In this document: positions 1 to 5,394 of the stretch, in pieces
Layout of the letters: each line of letters opens with the position of its first letter
Numbering within the stretch: position 1 is the first letter of the stretch
Origin: Alphaproteobacteria bacterium
Lineage (GTDB): Bacteria; Pseudomonadota; Alphaproteobacteria; Sphingomonadales; Sphingomonadaceae
Direction of reading: 5' to 3'
Length of the DNA stretch: 7,689 nucleotides
NCBI GenBank assembly: GCA_005882415.1
Contig: VBAE01000191.1
Coordinates: forward strand, 1 to 7,689
Program-made: the position numbers and the translations under genes
Notes under the pieces: model-generated
What the model was told of the DNA's origin: nothing
What the model saw: the letters and a program-made list of their open reading frames with translations, nothing else
The model's database searches: none

Positions 1-1319
1 TAATCGCCCCGGTCGCGCACATTGTAGGGGCCGCCGTGGGGAAGGATGATGAGCGGCAGGCTCCGCGAGTCGCGGTCGGTCGGCAGGGTCAGATAGCCGT
101 GGATGGTCAGCCCGTCCCGCGCCTTGTAGGAAATCGGCTTGGACGGGGCGAGCTTATAGCCCTTCATCCGCTCGTTGACGAAGGCCAGGCGGTGCATCGC
201 GCCCGTGGCGGGCTGGAGATAATAATAGCTTCCGGGATCGTTGGCGCCGGTGACCAGCACCAGCATCCGGCTGCGGTCGCGGCTGCGCGAGACGATCCAT
301 GCCTCCTTGCCCTTCAGCGCTCCGTCGAGCGCGGTCTGGATCTGCTTCATCTCCGGGTCGAACCATTCCACCCGGTCGCGGTCGTCGGTGTAGAAGGCGG
401 CTTCGACCGTCTTGGAATCGGCGCTGAGGAAGATGTCGCTGATGTCGTTCGTTTTGCTCTCGAAGACGAGATCGCCGGTCTCCAGCGTCGCGTAGTTGAA
501 CCGGTAGACCGCGGATCGGCCCGTCTTCTCGCTCGACAGCACATAACCCTGGTCGCCGTCCTGAGCGAAGCCGATCAACCTCAGAGAGGCATTCTTGTCG
601 TCATAGCGCGCCGAGCCGGCGCGCTTGAAGGGCGCCGCCTCCGATGGACGGTAGACGAGCGACCACTTCTCCTCCTGGAATCCCATGCCGGCGCGGACCA
701 CCCCTGATTTGTCGGCAAACCACTCCCAAACGTCGTCGCGCTGGCGGACGACCTCCTTCATGTCGCGGGTGGCGAGATCGACCCGGAAGACGGAGGGGTA
801 GTCGTAGATCGTCTTCTGGATCGAGAGCAGCAGCCACTTGCCCTCGGGATCGACGTAGAGGATGTCGTCGCCCTCCGGCCCCTGCATGATGCTTCCGACG
901 AAGTCGCCTTTCCGGGTCGCGAGGTCGTAGGAGATGAGGCGGGTGACGAAGGCGTCCTCGCCGAGCAGGGGTATCGTCTTGCCGACGCTGATCAGCACCC
1001 TGGCGTTGCCGGCCCAGCGATAGGAGACGAGATCCCAGCCCTTGGGCAGAGCGAAGGAGCGCAGCTCGCCGGTCGTGATGGAAGCGAGCAGGATCGCTCC
1101 CTTCTCCTTGTCGCCGAGCTCGGCCAGCAGCCAAAGACCGTCCGGCGACAGCTGCGGGTCGGTGTAGATCGCCCGGTGGGCGAGATCGGCCGTGGGGATG
1201 AGCCCAGCCTTCGGAGCGGCCGCGGCTGCCGAGGTCGGCGCCGCAGCTCCATTGTCCGCCGCCGCCGCGGGCGCGAGCGCCACCGTTGCCAGCAATGCCG
1301 CGAACGCGAACCTCTTCAT
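1..1319 (-). CDS. S9-family serine peptidase, exported (C-terminal catalytic part off the left edge)
   Basis: A secreted or periplasmic peptidase of the prolyl-oligopeptidase/acylaminoacyl-peptidase type (family S9), expected to cleave short peptides. 439 codons are visible and the frame is open to the window edge. Residues 1-21 form a Sec signal peptide (MKRF, then an Ala/Leu/Val-rich core ending in AAAA). An Ala/Pro-rich linker follows, then a beta-propeller-like region with an SPDG repeat signature near residues 52-55. The alpha/beta-hydrolase domain begins around residue 400, and the oxyanion-region motif HGGP is at 428-431 followed by VRDRGD. The catalytic Ser, Asp and His of this family lie further on, outside the window, so activity cannot be judged. 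Family members are usually 640-700 residues, so about two thirds is present. The ATG is preceded by AGGGGA six bases upstream. The gene is divergent from the metallophosphoesterase. Confidence 0.88.
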   Translation of the reverse strand, partial: MKRFAFAALLATVALAPAAAADNGAAAPTSAAAAAPKAGLIPTADLAHRAIYTDPQLSPDGLWLLAELGDKEKGAILLASITTGELRSFALPKGWDLVSYRWAGNARVLISVGKTIPLLGEDAFVTRLISYDLATRKGDFVGSIMQGPEGDDILYVDPEGKWLLLSIQKTIYDYPSVFRVDLATRDMKEVVRQRDDVWEWFADKSGVVRAGMGFQEEKWSLVYRPSEAAPFKRAGSARYDDKNASLRLIGFAQDGDQGYVLSSEKTGRSAVYRFNYATLETGDLVFESKTNDISDIFLSADSKTVEAAFYTDDRDRVEWFDPEMKQIQTALDGALKGKEAWIVSRSRDRSRMLVLVTGANDPGSYYYLQPATGAMHRLAFVNERMKGYKLAPSKPISYKARDGLTIHGYLTLPTDRDSRSLPLIILPHGGPYNVRDRGD

Positions 1320-1345
1320 CGAATTTCCCCTGATGCCCCGCCTAC

Positions 1346-1373
1346 ATTCTAGCGAAGAATGGAAACAGGCCAA
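1346..1373 (-). promoter_or_regulatory. Candidate sigma70-type promoter for the S9 peptidase
   Basis: On the minus strand TTGGCC (1373-1368) and TAGAAT (1351-1346) are separated by 16 bases, matching the -35 and -10 consensus at 4/6 and 5/6 positions. Transcription would start about 20 bases before the AGGGGA ribosome site and the ATG at 1319. Judged by eye only. I could not find an equally good promoter for the divergent metallophosphoesterase within the 99-bp gap. Confidence 0.4.
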
Positions 1374-1418
1374 GCGTTTATCGATCCAATTCGGCGAAAC
1401 GATAGGCTAGGAGGCGGC

Positions 1419-2261
1419 ATGCCCAAGCGTCTCGCCCCGCGCCTGCTTCGCATATTCGGCGTCCTCGCCCTGCTGGTCGTGGCGGGCCTCGGCTGGGGCT
1501 ATTGGACCGCGGTGTCGGAACCGGCGGTCCGGCGGACGGAGCTTCGAATCGCCGGATTGCAGGCGCCGCTGAGGCTCGTCCTTTTCTCGGACATCCATGT
1601 CGAGGCACCGGACATGCCGCCCGAGCGGCTGGCGCGGATCGTTGCGCAGGTGAACGCCCTGAAGCCGGATCTCGTCCTCATCGCCGGCGACTTCATCAGC
1701 GAGAAGTACGCCGGCACCCACCTCTATTCGATGGCCGCGGCGATCGCTCCGCTGGCGGGGCTCAAGGCGCGGTTGGGAACGGTGGCGGTGCTCGGCAATC
1801 ACGACCATTGGAACGACGCCCCCGGCGCCCGCGCCGCGCTCGCCGACGCCGGAATCCGCCTCCTCTCCAACCAGGCGGCGGCGATCGGCCCGCTGGCGGT
1901 GGGAGGGCTCGACGACGACTTCACCCACCGGGCGGATCTTCCCGCAACGCTTGACGCACTGCGCGCATTGCCCGGGCCGAGGATCATGCTCAGCCACAGC
2001 CCCGACCCGTTCGCCGACCTGCCCGCCGACGTGCCGCTGATGCTCGCCGGCCATACCCATTGCGGGCAGGTGGCCCTGCCCTTCCTCGGCGCGGTTCGGA
2101 CGATGTCGCGTTACGGCAAGCGCTATGCCTGCGGGATCGTCCGGGAGGGCGGCAAGGTCCTGATCGTCGGCGCCGGCCTCGGCACCAGCGGGCTTCCGCT
2201 CCGGCTCGGCGCAGTTCCGGACCTCTGGCTGGTGACCCTCAGACCAGCCGGAGCGCGCTGA
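1419..2261 (+). CDS. Membrane-anchored metallophosphoesterase (YkuE/YaeI-like)
   Basis: A calcineurin-like phosphoesterase, 280 residues, with a single N-terminal membrane anchor (about residues 11-28) and the catalytic domain probably on the periplasmic side. All family metal-binding blocks are present: D58-x-H60 (FSDIH), GD at 90-91, GNHDH at 126-130, H193 (LSHSP), and GHTH at 211-214. The tail GLGTSGLPLRL is typical of the YkuE/YaeI branch, whose members are metal-dependent phosphohydrolases; related enzymes cleave UDP-diacylglucosamine (LpxG) in lipid A synthesis. The substrate here cannot be read from sequence. I chose ATG 1419 because AGGAGG (1409-1414) sits just before it and it places the hydrophobic anchor at the terminus. 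An in-frame ATG at 1359 would add 20 unremarkable residues. The last 23 bases overlap the convergent transporter gene. Confidence 0.9.
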   Translation: MPKRLAPRLLRIFGVLALLVVAGLGWGYWTAVSEPAVRRTELRIAGLQAPLRLVLFSDIHVEAPDMPPERLARIVAQVNALKPDLVLIAGDFISEKYAGTHLYSMAAAIAPLAGLKARLGTVAVLGNHDHWNDAPGARAALADAGIRLLSNQAAAIGPLAVGGLDDDFTHRADLPATLDALRALPGPRIMLSHSPDPFADLPADVPLMLAGHTHCGQVALPFLGAVRTMSRYGKRYACGIVREGGKVLIVGAGLGTSGLPLRLGAVPDLWLVTLRPAGAR

Positions 2262-2805
2262 TCGCGGTCACGAAGCCGAGGACCAGGAAGACGATCGCGA
2301 TTCCCGCACGGATGCCGCGCACCGGCACGGACTTCGAGAAGCCGGCACCGAGCAGGGCGGCTGGGAGGCTCGCCGCGATTATCCCGGCGGTCGCTCCGGC
2401 GGCGGCGAGGAGCCAGGAATCGAAGCGGGCGGCGAGGGCGAAGGTGAGGAACTGGCTCTTGTCGCCGAGCTCGGCGATGAAGAAGGCGCCGAAGGTGCCG
2501 AGGAACAGCCCGCCTGTCACCGCCCCGTCCTGCACCTTCACCCGCCAGCGCAGCAAGGGCGCAGCAGCGGCGAAGAGCAGGGCGAGCGCGACCAGCAGCG
2601 ACAGCGCGCGGATGGTGACGAAGTCGTGGACCAGCACGCCTCCGGCCGCTGCCAGCAGGCTGTTGAGGAGCGCGGCAAGCGCCGCCGCCGCGACCACCGG
2701 CCCCGCCCGGCCGTGCCGAGCGGCGATGGCCATGACGAGGAGCTGGGTCTTGTCGCCCCACTCGGCGAGAGCGGCGGCGAGGAAGGTCGAGAGGAGTGCG
2801 TCCAC
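2239..2805 (-). CDS. TMEM165/GDT1 (UPF0016) family cation transporter
   Basis: An inner-membrane protein of 188 residues with about six hydrophobic segments arranged as two homologous halves. Each half carries the family's acidic signature: E15-W-G-D-K-T20 and E112-L-G-D-K-S117. Studied members of the family (yeast Gdt1, human TMEM165, bacterial MneA and cyanobacterial homologues) move Mn2+ or Ca2+ out of the cytoplasm, so Mn2+ export is the likely role. Length matches full two-repeat bacterial members. The start is GTG at 2805; the next Met (residue 25) would remove the first signature motif. No strong ribosome site precedes the GTG, but it lies only 7 bases after the stop of the upstream small gene, so translation may be coupled. 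The 3' end overlaps the metallophosphoesterase by 23 bases. Confidence 0.9.
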   Translation of the reverse strand: MDALLSTFLAAALAEWGDKTQLLVMAIAARHGRAGPVVAAAALAALLNSLLAAAGGVLVHDFVTIRALSLLVALALLFAAAAPLLRWRVKVQDGAVTGGLFLGTFGAFFIAELGDKSQFLTFALAARFDSWLLAAAGATAGIIAASLPAALLGAGFSKSVPVRGIRAGIAIVFLVLGFVTAISALRLV

Positions 2806-2812
2806 CCGACGC

Positions 2813-3142
2813 TCAGGCGCCGAGGCGGATAGCGACCGAAGCGAGCATCGCCTCGACCGCCTGCTCGTCGCAGCGTTCGCAGCCGATCGCGTCGCGAAGC
2901 TGGTCGAGATAGAGGCTGGGGCCGCAGGCGCCGGGCCGGCCGGTCTCCCGCACCGAGCGCTCGAGCGCGTCAGCGAGGCGCACCACCGGGTTCATGCCAT
3001 AAGCCGCCGCCAGGCGCCGAATGCCTTCGATGCTCTCGCCGACATTGCCGCCGCGCTTCGAACCCGCCAGCGTGCGGAGACTCACGAGCCGCTCGCACAG
3101 CTCCGCCCGAACCACCATCATCGCGTCATGCTCGCTGCCCAT
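2813..3142 (-). CDS. Small helical protein of unknown function
   Basis: I do not recognise a named family. The product is 109 residues, mostly predicted helix, with no signal peptide or membrane segment. It has four cysteines: C16, C73, and a C88-x-x-C91 pair near the end. Residues 38-64 (IEGIRRLAAAYGM, then VVRLADALE) have the spacing of the phosphotransfer helix of Hpt domains, but the position where the phospho-accepting histidine is expected holds Ile/Arg. That resemblance is weak and judged by eye. The gene is first in a leftward pair with the GDT1 transporter. A CtrA-box-like sequence lies 47-62 bases upstream of its ATG. Coding status is supported by the tight spacing to the next gene and an unbroken frame; function is unknown. 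Confidence 0.72.
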   Translation of the reverse strand: MGSEHDAMMVVRAELCERLVSLRTLAGSKRGGNVGESIEGIRRLAAAYGMNPVVRLADALERSVRETGRPGACGPSLYLDQLRDAIGCERCDEQAVEAMLASVAIRLGA

Positions 3143-3188
3143 CGCGCCTGTCCCGCTGCTCTATCGCAAGCGAGGATGCGCCCTTATG

Positions 3189-3204
3189 GTTACCGGATGG
3201 TTAA
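3189..3204 (-). promoter_or_regulatory. Candidate CtrA binding site (TTAA-N7-GTAAC)
   Basis: The minus strand reads TTAACCATCCGGTAAC, one mismatch from the alphaproteobacterial CtrA consensus TTAA-N7-TTAAC. It can also be read as two 8-mers, TTAACCAT and GTAACCAT, 11 bp apart, one helical turn; TTAACCAT is a known CtrA half-site form. It stands out in GC-rich DNA. It lies upstream of the small helical gene and 12 bp upstream of the TTGACA element facing rpmG, so it could act on either. Binding is inferred. Confidence 0.42.
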
Positions 3205-3216
3205 AGCCGGCAAGCC

Positions 3217-3222
3217 TTGACA
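3217..3222 (+). promoter_or_regulatory. TTGACA -35-like element upstream of rpmG
   Basis: A perfect CTTGACA, the usual alphaproteobacterial housekeeping -35 form, 92 bases before the rpmG start. No convincing -10 lies 16-18 bases downstream (the sequence there is near CAGAGG), so the promoter is uncertain. A competing reading is TTGGAG (3256-3261) with TTTATT (3278-3283) as -10, which would use the T tract described below as promoter sequence. Confidence 0.33.
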
Positions 3223-3260
3223 GCCGCGCCCTTTCGCGGCAGAGGCGGCGGCGGATTGGA

Positions 3261-3286
3261 GCGGCGGAGACGCCGCTTTTATTTTT
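3261..3286 (+). terminator. Terminator-like hairpin in the rpmG leader (possible attenuator)
   Basis: A perfect 6-bp stem GCGGCG/CGCCGC with a GAGA tetraloop is followed directly by TTTTATTTTT, the form of a rho-independent terminator in the rightward direction. No rightward gene precedes it: the gene to the left is transcribed away. It ends 28 bases before the rpmG ATG, so if it works it would cut short rpmG leader transcripts. A second hairpin, GCCGCG/CGCGGC (3223-3240), lies upstream, and GCGGCG repeats at 3245-3254 could compete for the 3' arm. Confidence 0.5.
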
Positions 3287-3314
3287 CGTCCATCACCCCT
3301 TTTGAGAGGCTGTC

Positions 3315-3482
3315 ATGGCCAAGCCGACCACGGTCAAGATCAAGCTCGTCAGCTCCGCCGACACCGGCTTCTTCTATGTGACCAAGAAGAACCCGCGGAA
3401 CATCACCGAGAAGATGACCTTCCGCAAATATGATCCGGTCGTCCGCAAGCATGTGGACTTCAAGGAAGCAAAAATTAAATAA
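3315..3482 (+). CDS. rpmG: 50S ribosomal protein L33
   Basis: A structural protein of the large ribosomal subunit, 55 residues, the normal length. The sequence follows E. coli L33 closely: KIKLVSSADTGFFY near the start, KKNPRN in the middle, and the family's ending DPVVRKHV...KEAKIK. It has no cysteines, so it is the zinc-independent form rather than the four-cysteine form. The ATG at 3315 is preceded by GAGAGG (3304-3309) with a 5-base spacer. Its last 8 bases, including the stop, overlap the 3' end of divK on the other strand. Placement next to divK is an arrangement I recall from other alphaproteobacteria. Confidence 0.97.
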   Translation: MAKPTTVKIKLVSSADTGFFYVTKKNPRNITEKMTFRKYDPVVRKHVDFKEAKIK

Positions 3483-3954
3483 GCCGCGGGGGAGGCTGCT
3501 CCCCTTCCGGCTCAGCGGGCGGGCGGGAATCCTCGACGGGATTCGCCGCCCCTTCTGCGTCTGAGCTCTCCGGCTCCTCCGCCCGCGGCATCGCCAGCAG
3601 GGCGCGTACCGCCTCAACGAAACGGATCACCGAGATGGGCTTCGAGACATAGCCCTCCGCCCCGGCGTCGCGGATCCGCTCCTCGTCGCCTTTGGCGGCA
3701 TAAGCGGTGACCGCCATGATCGGGGTGCGCTTCAGCTCCTGGTCCGCCTTCATCTGCTCGATCAGCTCCAGCCCGCTGATGTGCGGCATCTGGATGTCCA
3801 TGACGATGAGATCGGGCACAAAGTCGCGGGCGCGCTCCACCGCCTCGCGGCCGTCGCGGACCGGCTCAGCGGCATAGCCATGCGCGCGGAGCAGGTCGCA
3901 GAACAGCTTCAAATTGAGTTCGTTGTCCTCGACAACCAGGATTTTTTCGCCCAC
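3475..3954 (-). CDS. divK: DivK, single-domain cell-cycle response regulator
   Basis: A cytoplasmic receiver-only response regulator, 159 residues. In Caulobacter DivK is phosphorylated and dephosphorylated by DivJ and PleC and acts through DivL on the CckA-ChpT-CtrA phosphorelay that controls division and polarity. The receiver domain spans residues 3-120 with every key residue: acidic pair E9-D10, phospho-acceptor D53 (VMDIQMP), T83 and K105 (SKPIS). EDNELN and KGDEERIR are DivK signatures. The start is GTG 3954, which begins the protein directly before the first beta strand; no clear ribosome site precedes it. Residues 122-159 form a Pro/Glu-rich acidic tail that Caulobacter DivK lacks. 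No effector domain or pleD gene follows. The start lies 17 bp from the divergent DUF3572 start. Confidence 0.93.
   Translation of the reverse strand: MGEKILVVEDNELNLKLFCDLLRAHGYAAEPVRDGREAVERARDFVPDLIVMDIQMPHISGLELIEQMKADQELKRTPIMAVTAYAAKGDEERIRDAGAEGYVSKPISVIRFVEAVRALLAMPRAEEPESSDAEGAANPVEDSRPPAEPEGEQPPPRLI
3489..3504 (+). terminator. Possible weak terminator of rpmG inside the divK tail
   Basis: GGGGAG/CTCCCC with a GCTG loop forms a 6-bp GC stem 6 bases after the rpmG stop, followed by TTCC, a poor T tract. On the minus strand the same hairpin is followed after several bases by a T-rich stretch near the divK stop. It may mark 3' ends in both directions, but it also simply encodes part of the Pro/Glu tail of DivK. 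Confidence 0.3.
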
Positions 3955-3971
3955 CCGCCAACATCTAGGCG

Positions 3972-4244
3972 ATGATGAATCAGGACACAAATGGAGCCGC
4001 CCCCGAGGCGCTGGCGCTTTCCGCCCTCGCCTGGACGCTTTCAGAAGAAGCGCGGGCCGAGCGGCTGCTCGCCACCACGGGGCTAACGCCGGAGGGACTT
4101 CGATCCGGGCTGGGCGATCCGGCTTTCCTGGCCGCAGCCCTGCGCTTCCTCGAAGCCTATGAGCCGGACCTCCTCGCCTGCGCCGAGGCACTCGATATCT
4201 CACCGACCCAGATCGTCGCCGCCCGCAGGAGCCTCGAATCGTGA
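3972..4244 (+). CDS. DUF3572 family protein
   Basis: A 90-residue cytoplasmic protein of the alphaproteobacterial family DUF3572, function unknown. Recognisable features are the ALSALAWTL stretch near the N terminus (about residues 14-22), then GLTPEGLRS and DPAFLAAALRFL, and a C-terminal DISP..IVAARR helix. The profile is small, all-helical and Ala/Leu-rich with no cofactor motif. Two adjacent ATGs (3972 and 3975) are possible starts; neither has a strong ribosome site. The gene sits head to head with divK, a pairing I recall in other alphaproteobacteria, and it is the first gene of a three-gene rightward operon: its stop TGA overlaps the GTG of the HAD gene. A link to cell-cycle control is suggested only by position. 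Confidence 0.85.
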   Translation: MMNQDTNGAAPEALALSALAWTLSEEARAERLLATTGLTPEGLRSGLGDPAFLAAALRFLEAYEPDLLACAEALDISPTQIVAARRSLES

Positions 4245-4864
4245 ACCGGCCGCTACTCATCACCGATTGCGACGAGGTACTGCTCCACATGGTCGCCCAT
4301 TTCGCGGATTGGGTGGCGGAGGCGCATGACCTGAGCTTCCAGCTCGACGCCCCCGGCTTCCGCGACGCGCTGCGCGATTCGGACGGCAAGCCGGTCGGCG
4401 AGGAGCGGGTCTGGCCGTTGCTCGACGGCTTCTTCGAGACCGAGATGCACCGCCAGAACATCGTCCCCGGCGCGGCCGAGGCGCTGGCCGCGCTGGCGGA
4501 CGCCGCCGACATCGTCATCCTCACCAATATCGGCGACGAATATCAGGCGAACCGGGTGGAGCAGCTCGAGCGGTTCGACATCCGCCACCGGGTGCTCTGC
4601 AACCGCGGCGGCAAGGGCCGGCCGGTGCTGGAGCTCATCGAGGCCATGCGGCCGAGCGCGGCGGTGTTCGTCGACGACCTCGCGGTCCACCACCAGTCGG
4701 TCGCGGCCCACGCGCCGCAGGTCTGGCGGCTGCACATGATCGCCGAGCCTAAGCTCGCCGGCTCCACCCCGCCCGCCCCCGAAGCCCATGCCCGGATCGA
4801 CCATTGGGACGAGGCGCTGCCCTGGATCCGGGCGCGGCTGGCCGAGGGGCCTGCGCTGCCATGA
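4241..4864 (+). CDS. HAD-superfamily hydrolase, substrate unknown
   Basis: A cytoplasmic haloacid-dehalogenase-fold phosphatase or hydrolase of 207 residues. The four HAD motifs can be placed: motif I D9-C-D11 (nucleophile and acid), motif II at T95 (ILTNIGD), motif III probably K125 (GGKGRP), and motif IV D145-D146 (VFVDD). A helical cap fits between residues 15 and 80. Motif I reads DCDEV rather than the common DxDGT. The second Asp is kept, which favours phosphatase rather than dehalogenase chemistry. Start GTG 4241 overlaps the DUF3572 stop by 4 bases (GTGA), with AGGAG (4227-4231) nine bases upstream. It ends in an ATGA overlap with the GNAT gene, so all three are likely co-translated. 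The substrate cannot be deduced. Confidence 0.85.
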   Translation: MNRPLLITDCDEVLLHMVAHFADWVAEAHDLSFQLDAPGFRDALRDSDGKPVGEERVWPLLDGFFETEMHRQNIVPGAAEALAALADAADIVILTNIGDEYQANRVEQLERFDIRHRVLCNRGGKGRPVLELIEAMRPSAAVFVDDLAVHHQSVAAHAPQVWRLHMIAEPKLAGSTPPAPEAHARIDHWDEALPWIRARLAEGPALP

Positions 4865-5283
4865 GCGGCTTCGAGCTCTTCGTGCCGGAGGTGCCGACGA
4901 AGGAGCATGAAGCGGCGGTCTATGGCGGGCTGATGCAGTATAACGCCGGAGTGGCCCCGACCGAGGTCCATCCGCTGGCGGTGCTGATCCGGGACGAAGA
5001 CGGCACCGACGTCGGCGGCCTGTGGGGCCAGAGCTATTACAACTGGCTGGCGATCAATTGGCTGTTCGTCCCCGAGACGCTCCGCGGCACCGGGGTGGGC
5101 TCGCAGCTAATGCTGCGGGCCGAGGAGATCGCCCGGGACCGGGGCTGCCGCGGCGCCTGGCTCAACACCTTCAGCTTCCAGGCCCGCGGATTCTACGAAA
5201 AGCTCGGGTTTACGCTCTTCGGGACGATCGAAGACCATCCGGAAGGCGGCGCACGCTATTTTCTGAAGAAGCGATTCGACTGA
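4861..5283 (+). CDS. GNAT family N-acetyltransferase
   Basis: A 140-residue acetyl-CoA-dependent acyltransferase with a single GNAT domain. Motif A is clear: a beta strand (NWLFV) followed by the acetyl-CoA pyrophosphate loop R75-G-T-G-V-G80-S, then a helix RAEEIARDRG. Motif B contains FYEKLGF at 111-117, and the C-terminal strand is typical. The family acetylates amines on small molecules, antibiotics or proteins; the acceptor here is unknown. I chose ATG 4861 because it overlaps the HAD stop (ATGA) and starts just before the fold; GAGGGG (4844-4849) is a somewhat distant ribosome site. An upstream in-frame start at 4804 would only add a Gly/Ala-rich piece antisense to nothing and inside the HAD gene. 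It is last in the DUF3572-HAD-GNAT operon. Confidence 0.9.
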   Translation: MSGFELFVPEVPTKEHEAAVYGGLMQYNAGVAPTEVHPLAVLIRDEDGTDVGGLWGQSYYNWLAINWLFVPETLRGTGVGSQLMLRAEEIARDRGCRGAWLNTFSFQARGFYEKLGFTLFGTIEDHPEGGARYFLKKRFD

Positions 5284-5293
5284 GCCACACCCA

Positions 5294-5389
5294 CGTCATG
5301 CCGGACTTGATCCGGCATCCATGAACACGGATCGTGCCGAAACCTCACAAACCTGTGTTCATGGATTCCGGGTCGAGCCCGGAATGACG
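5294..5389. repeat. Imperfect inverted-repeat element (alphaproteobacterial CCGG-type)
   Basis: Two 35-base arms (5294-5328 and 5355-5389) match as inverted copies at 30 of 35 positions, around a 26-base loop. Each arm starts from the outside with CGTCAT and ends inside with ATCCATGAACAC. Each also contains its own small palindrome, CCGGACTTGATCCGG on the left and CCGGGTCGAGCCCGG on the right. Elements with CCGGGTCGAGCCCGGAATGA cores are scattered through many Caulobacter, rhizobial and sphingomonad genomes. It fills most of the 111-bp gap between two convergent genes and could fold as a long stem that ends transcription both ways or protects 3' ends. Confidence 0.88.
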
Positions 5390-5394
5390 GTTAC

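Noticed and set aside
1359..1418. Upstream ATG at 1359 for the metallophosphoesterase
   Set aside because: It lacks a ribosome site as good as the AGGAGG before 1419 and would push the membrane anchor away from the N terminus.
2060..3220. Long plus-strand open frame of 386 codons across the transporter and small gene
   Set aside because: It is antisense to two genes with recognisable or well-spaced coding content. Its product is Arg/Ala/Ser-rich with no motifs, the usual artefact of GC-rich third positions.
3223..3240. GCCGCG/CGCGGC hairpin as a terminator
   Set aside because: It has no T tract after it in either direction; kept only as a possible part of the rpmG leader structure.
4253..4804. 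Minus-strand open frame opposite the HAD gene
   Set aside because: The plus strand carries all four HAD motifs with coupled starts and stops; the opposite frame has no recognisable features.
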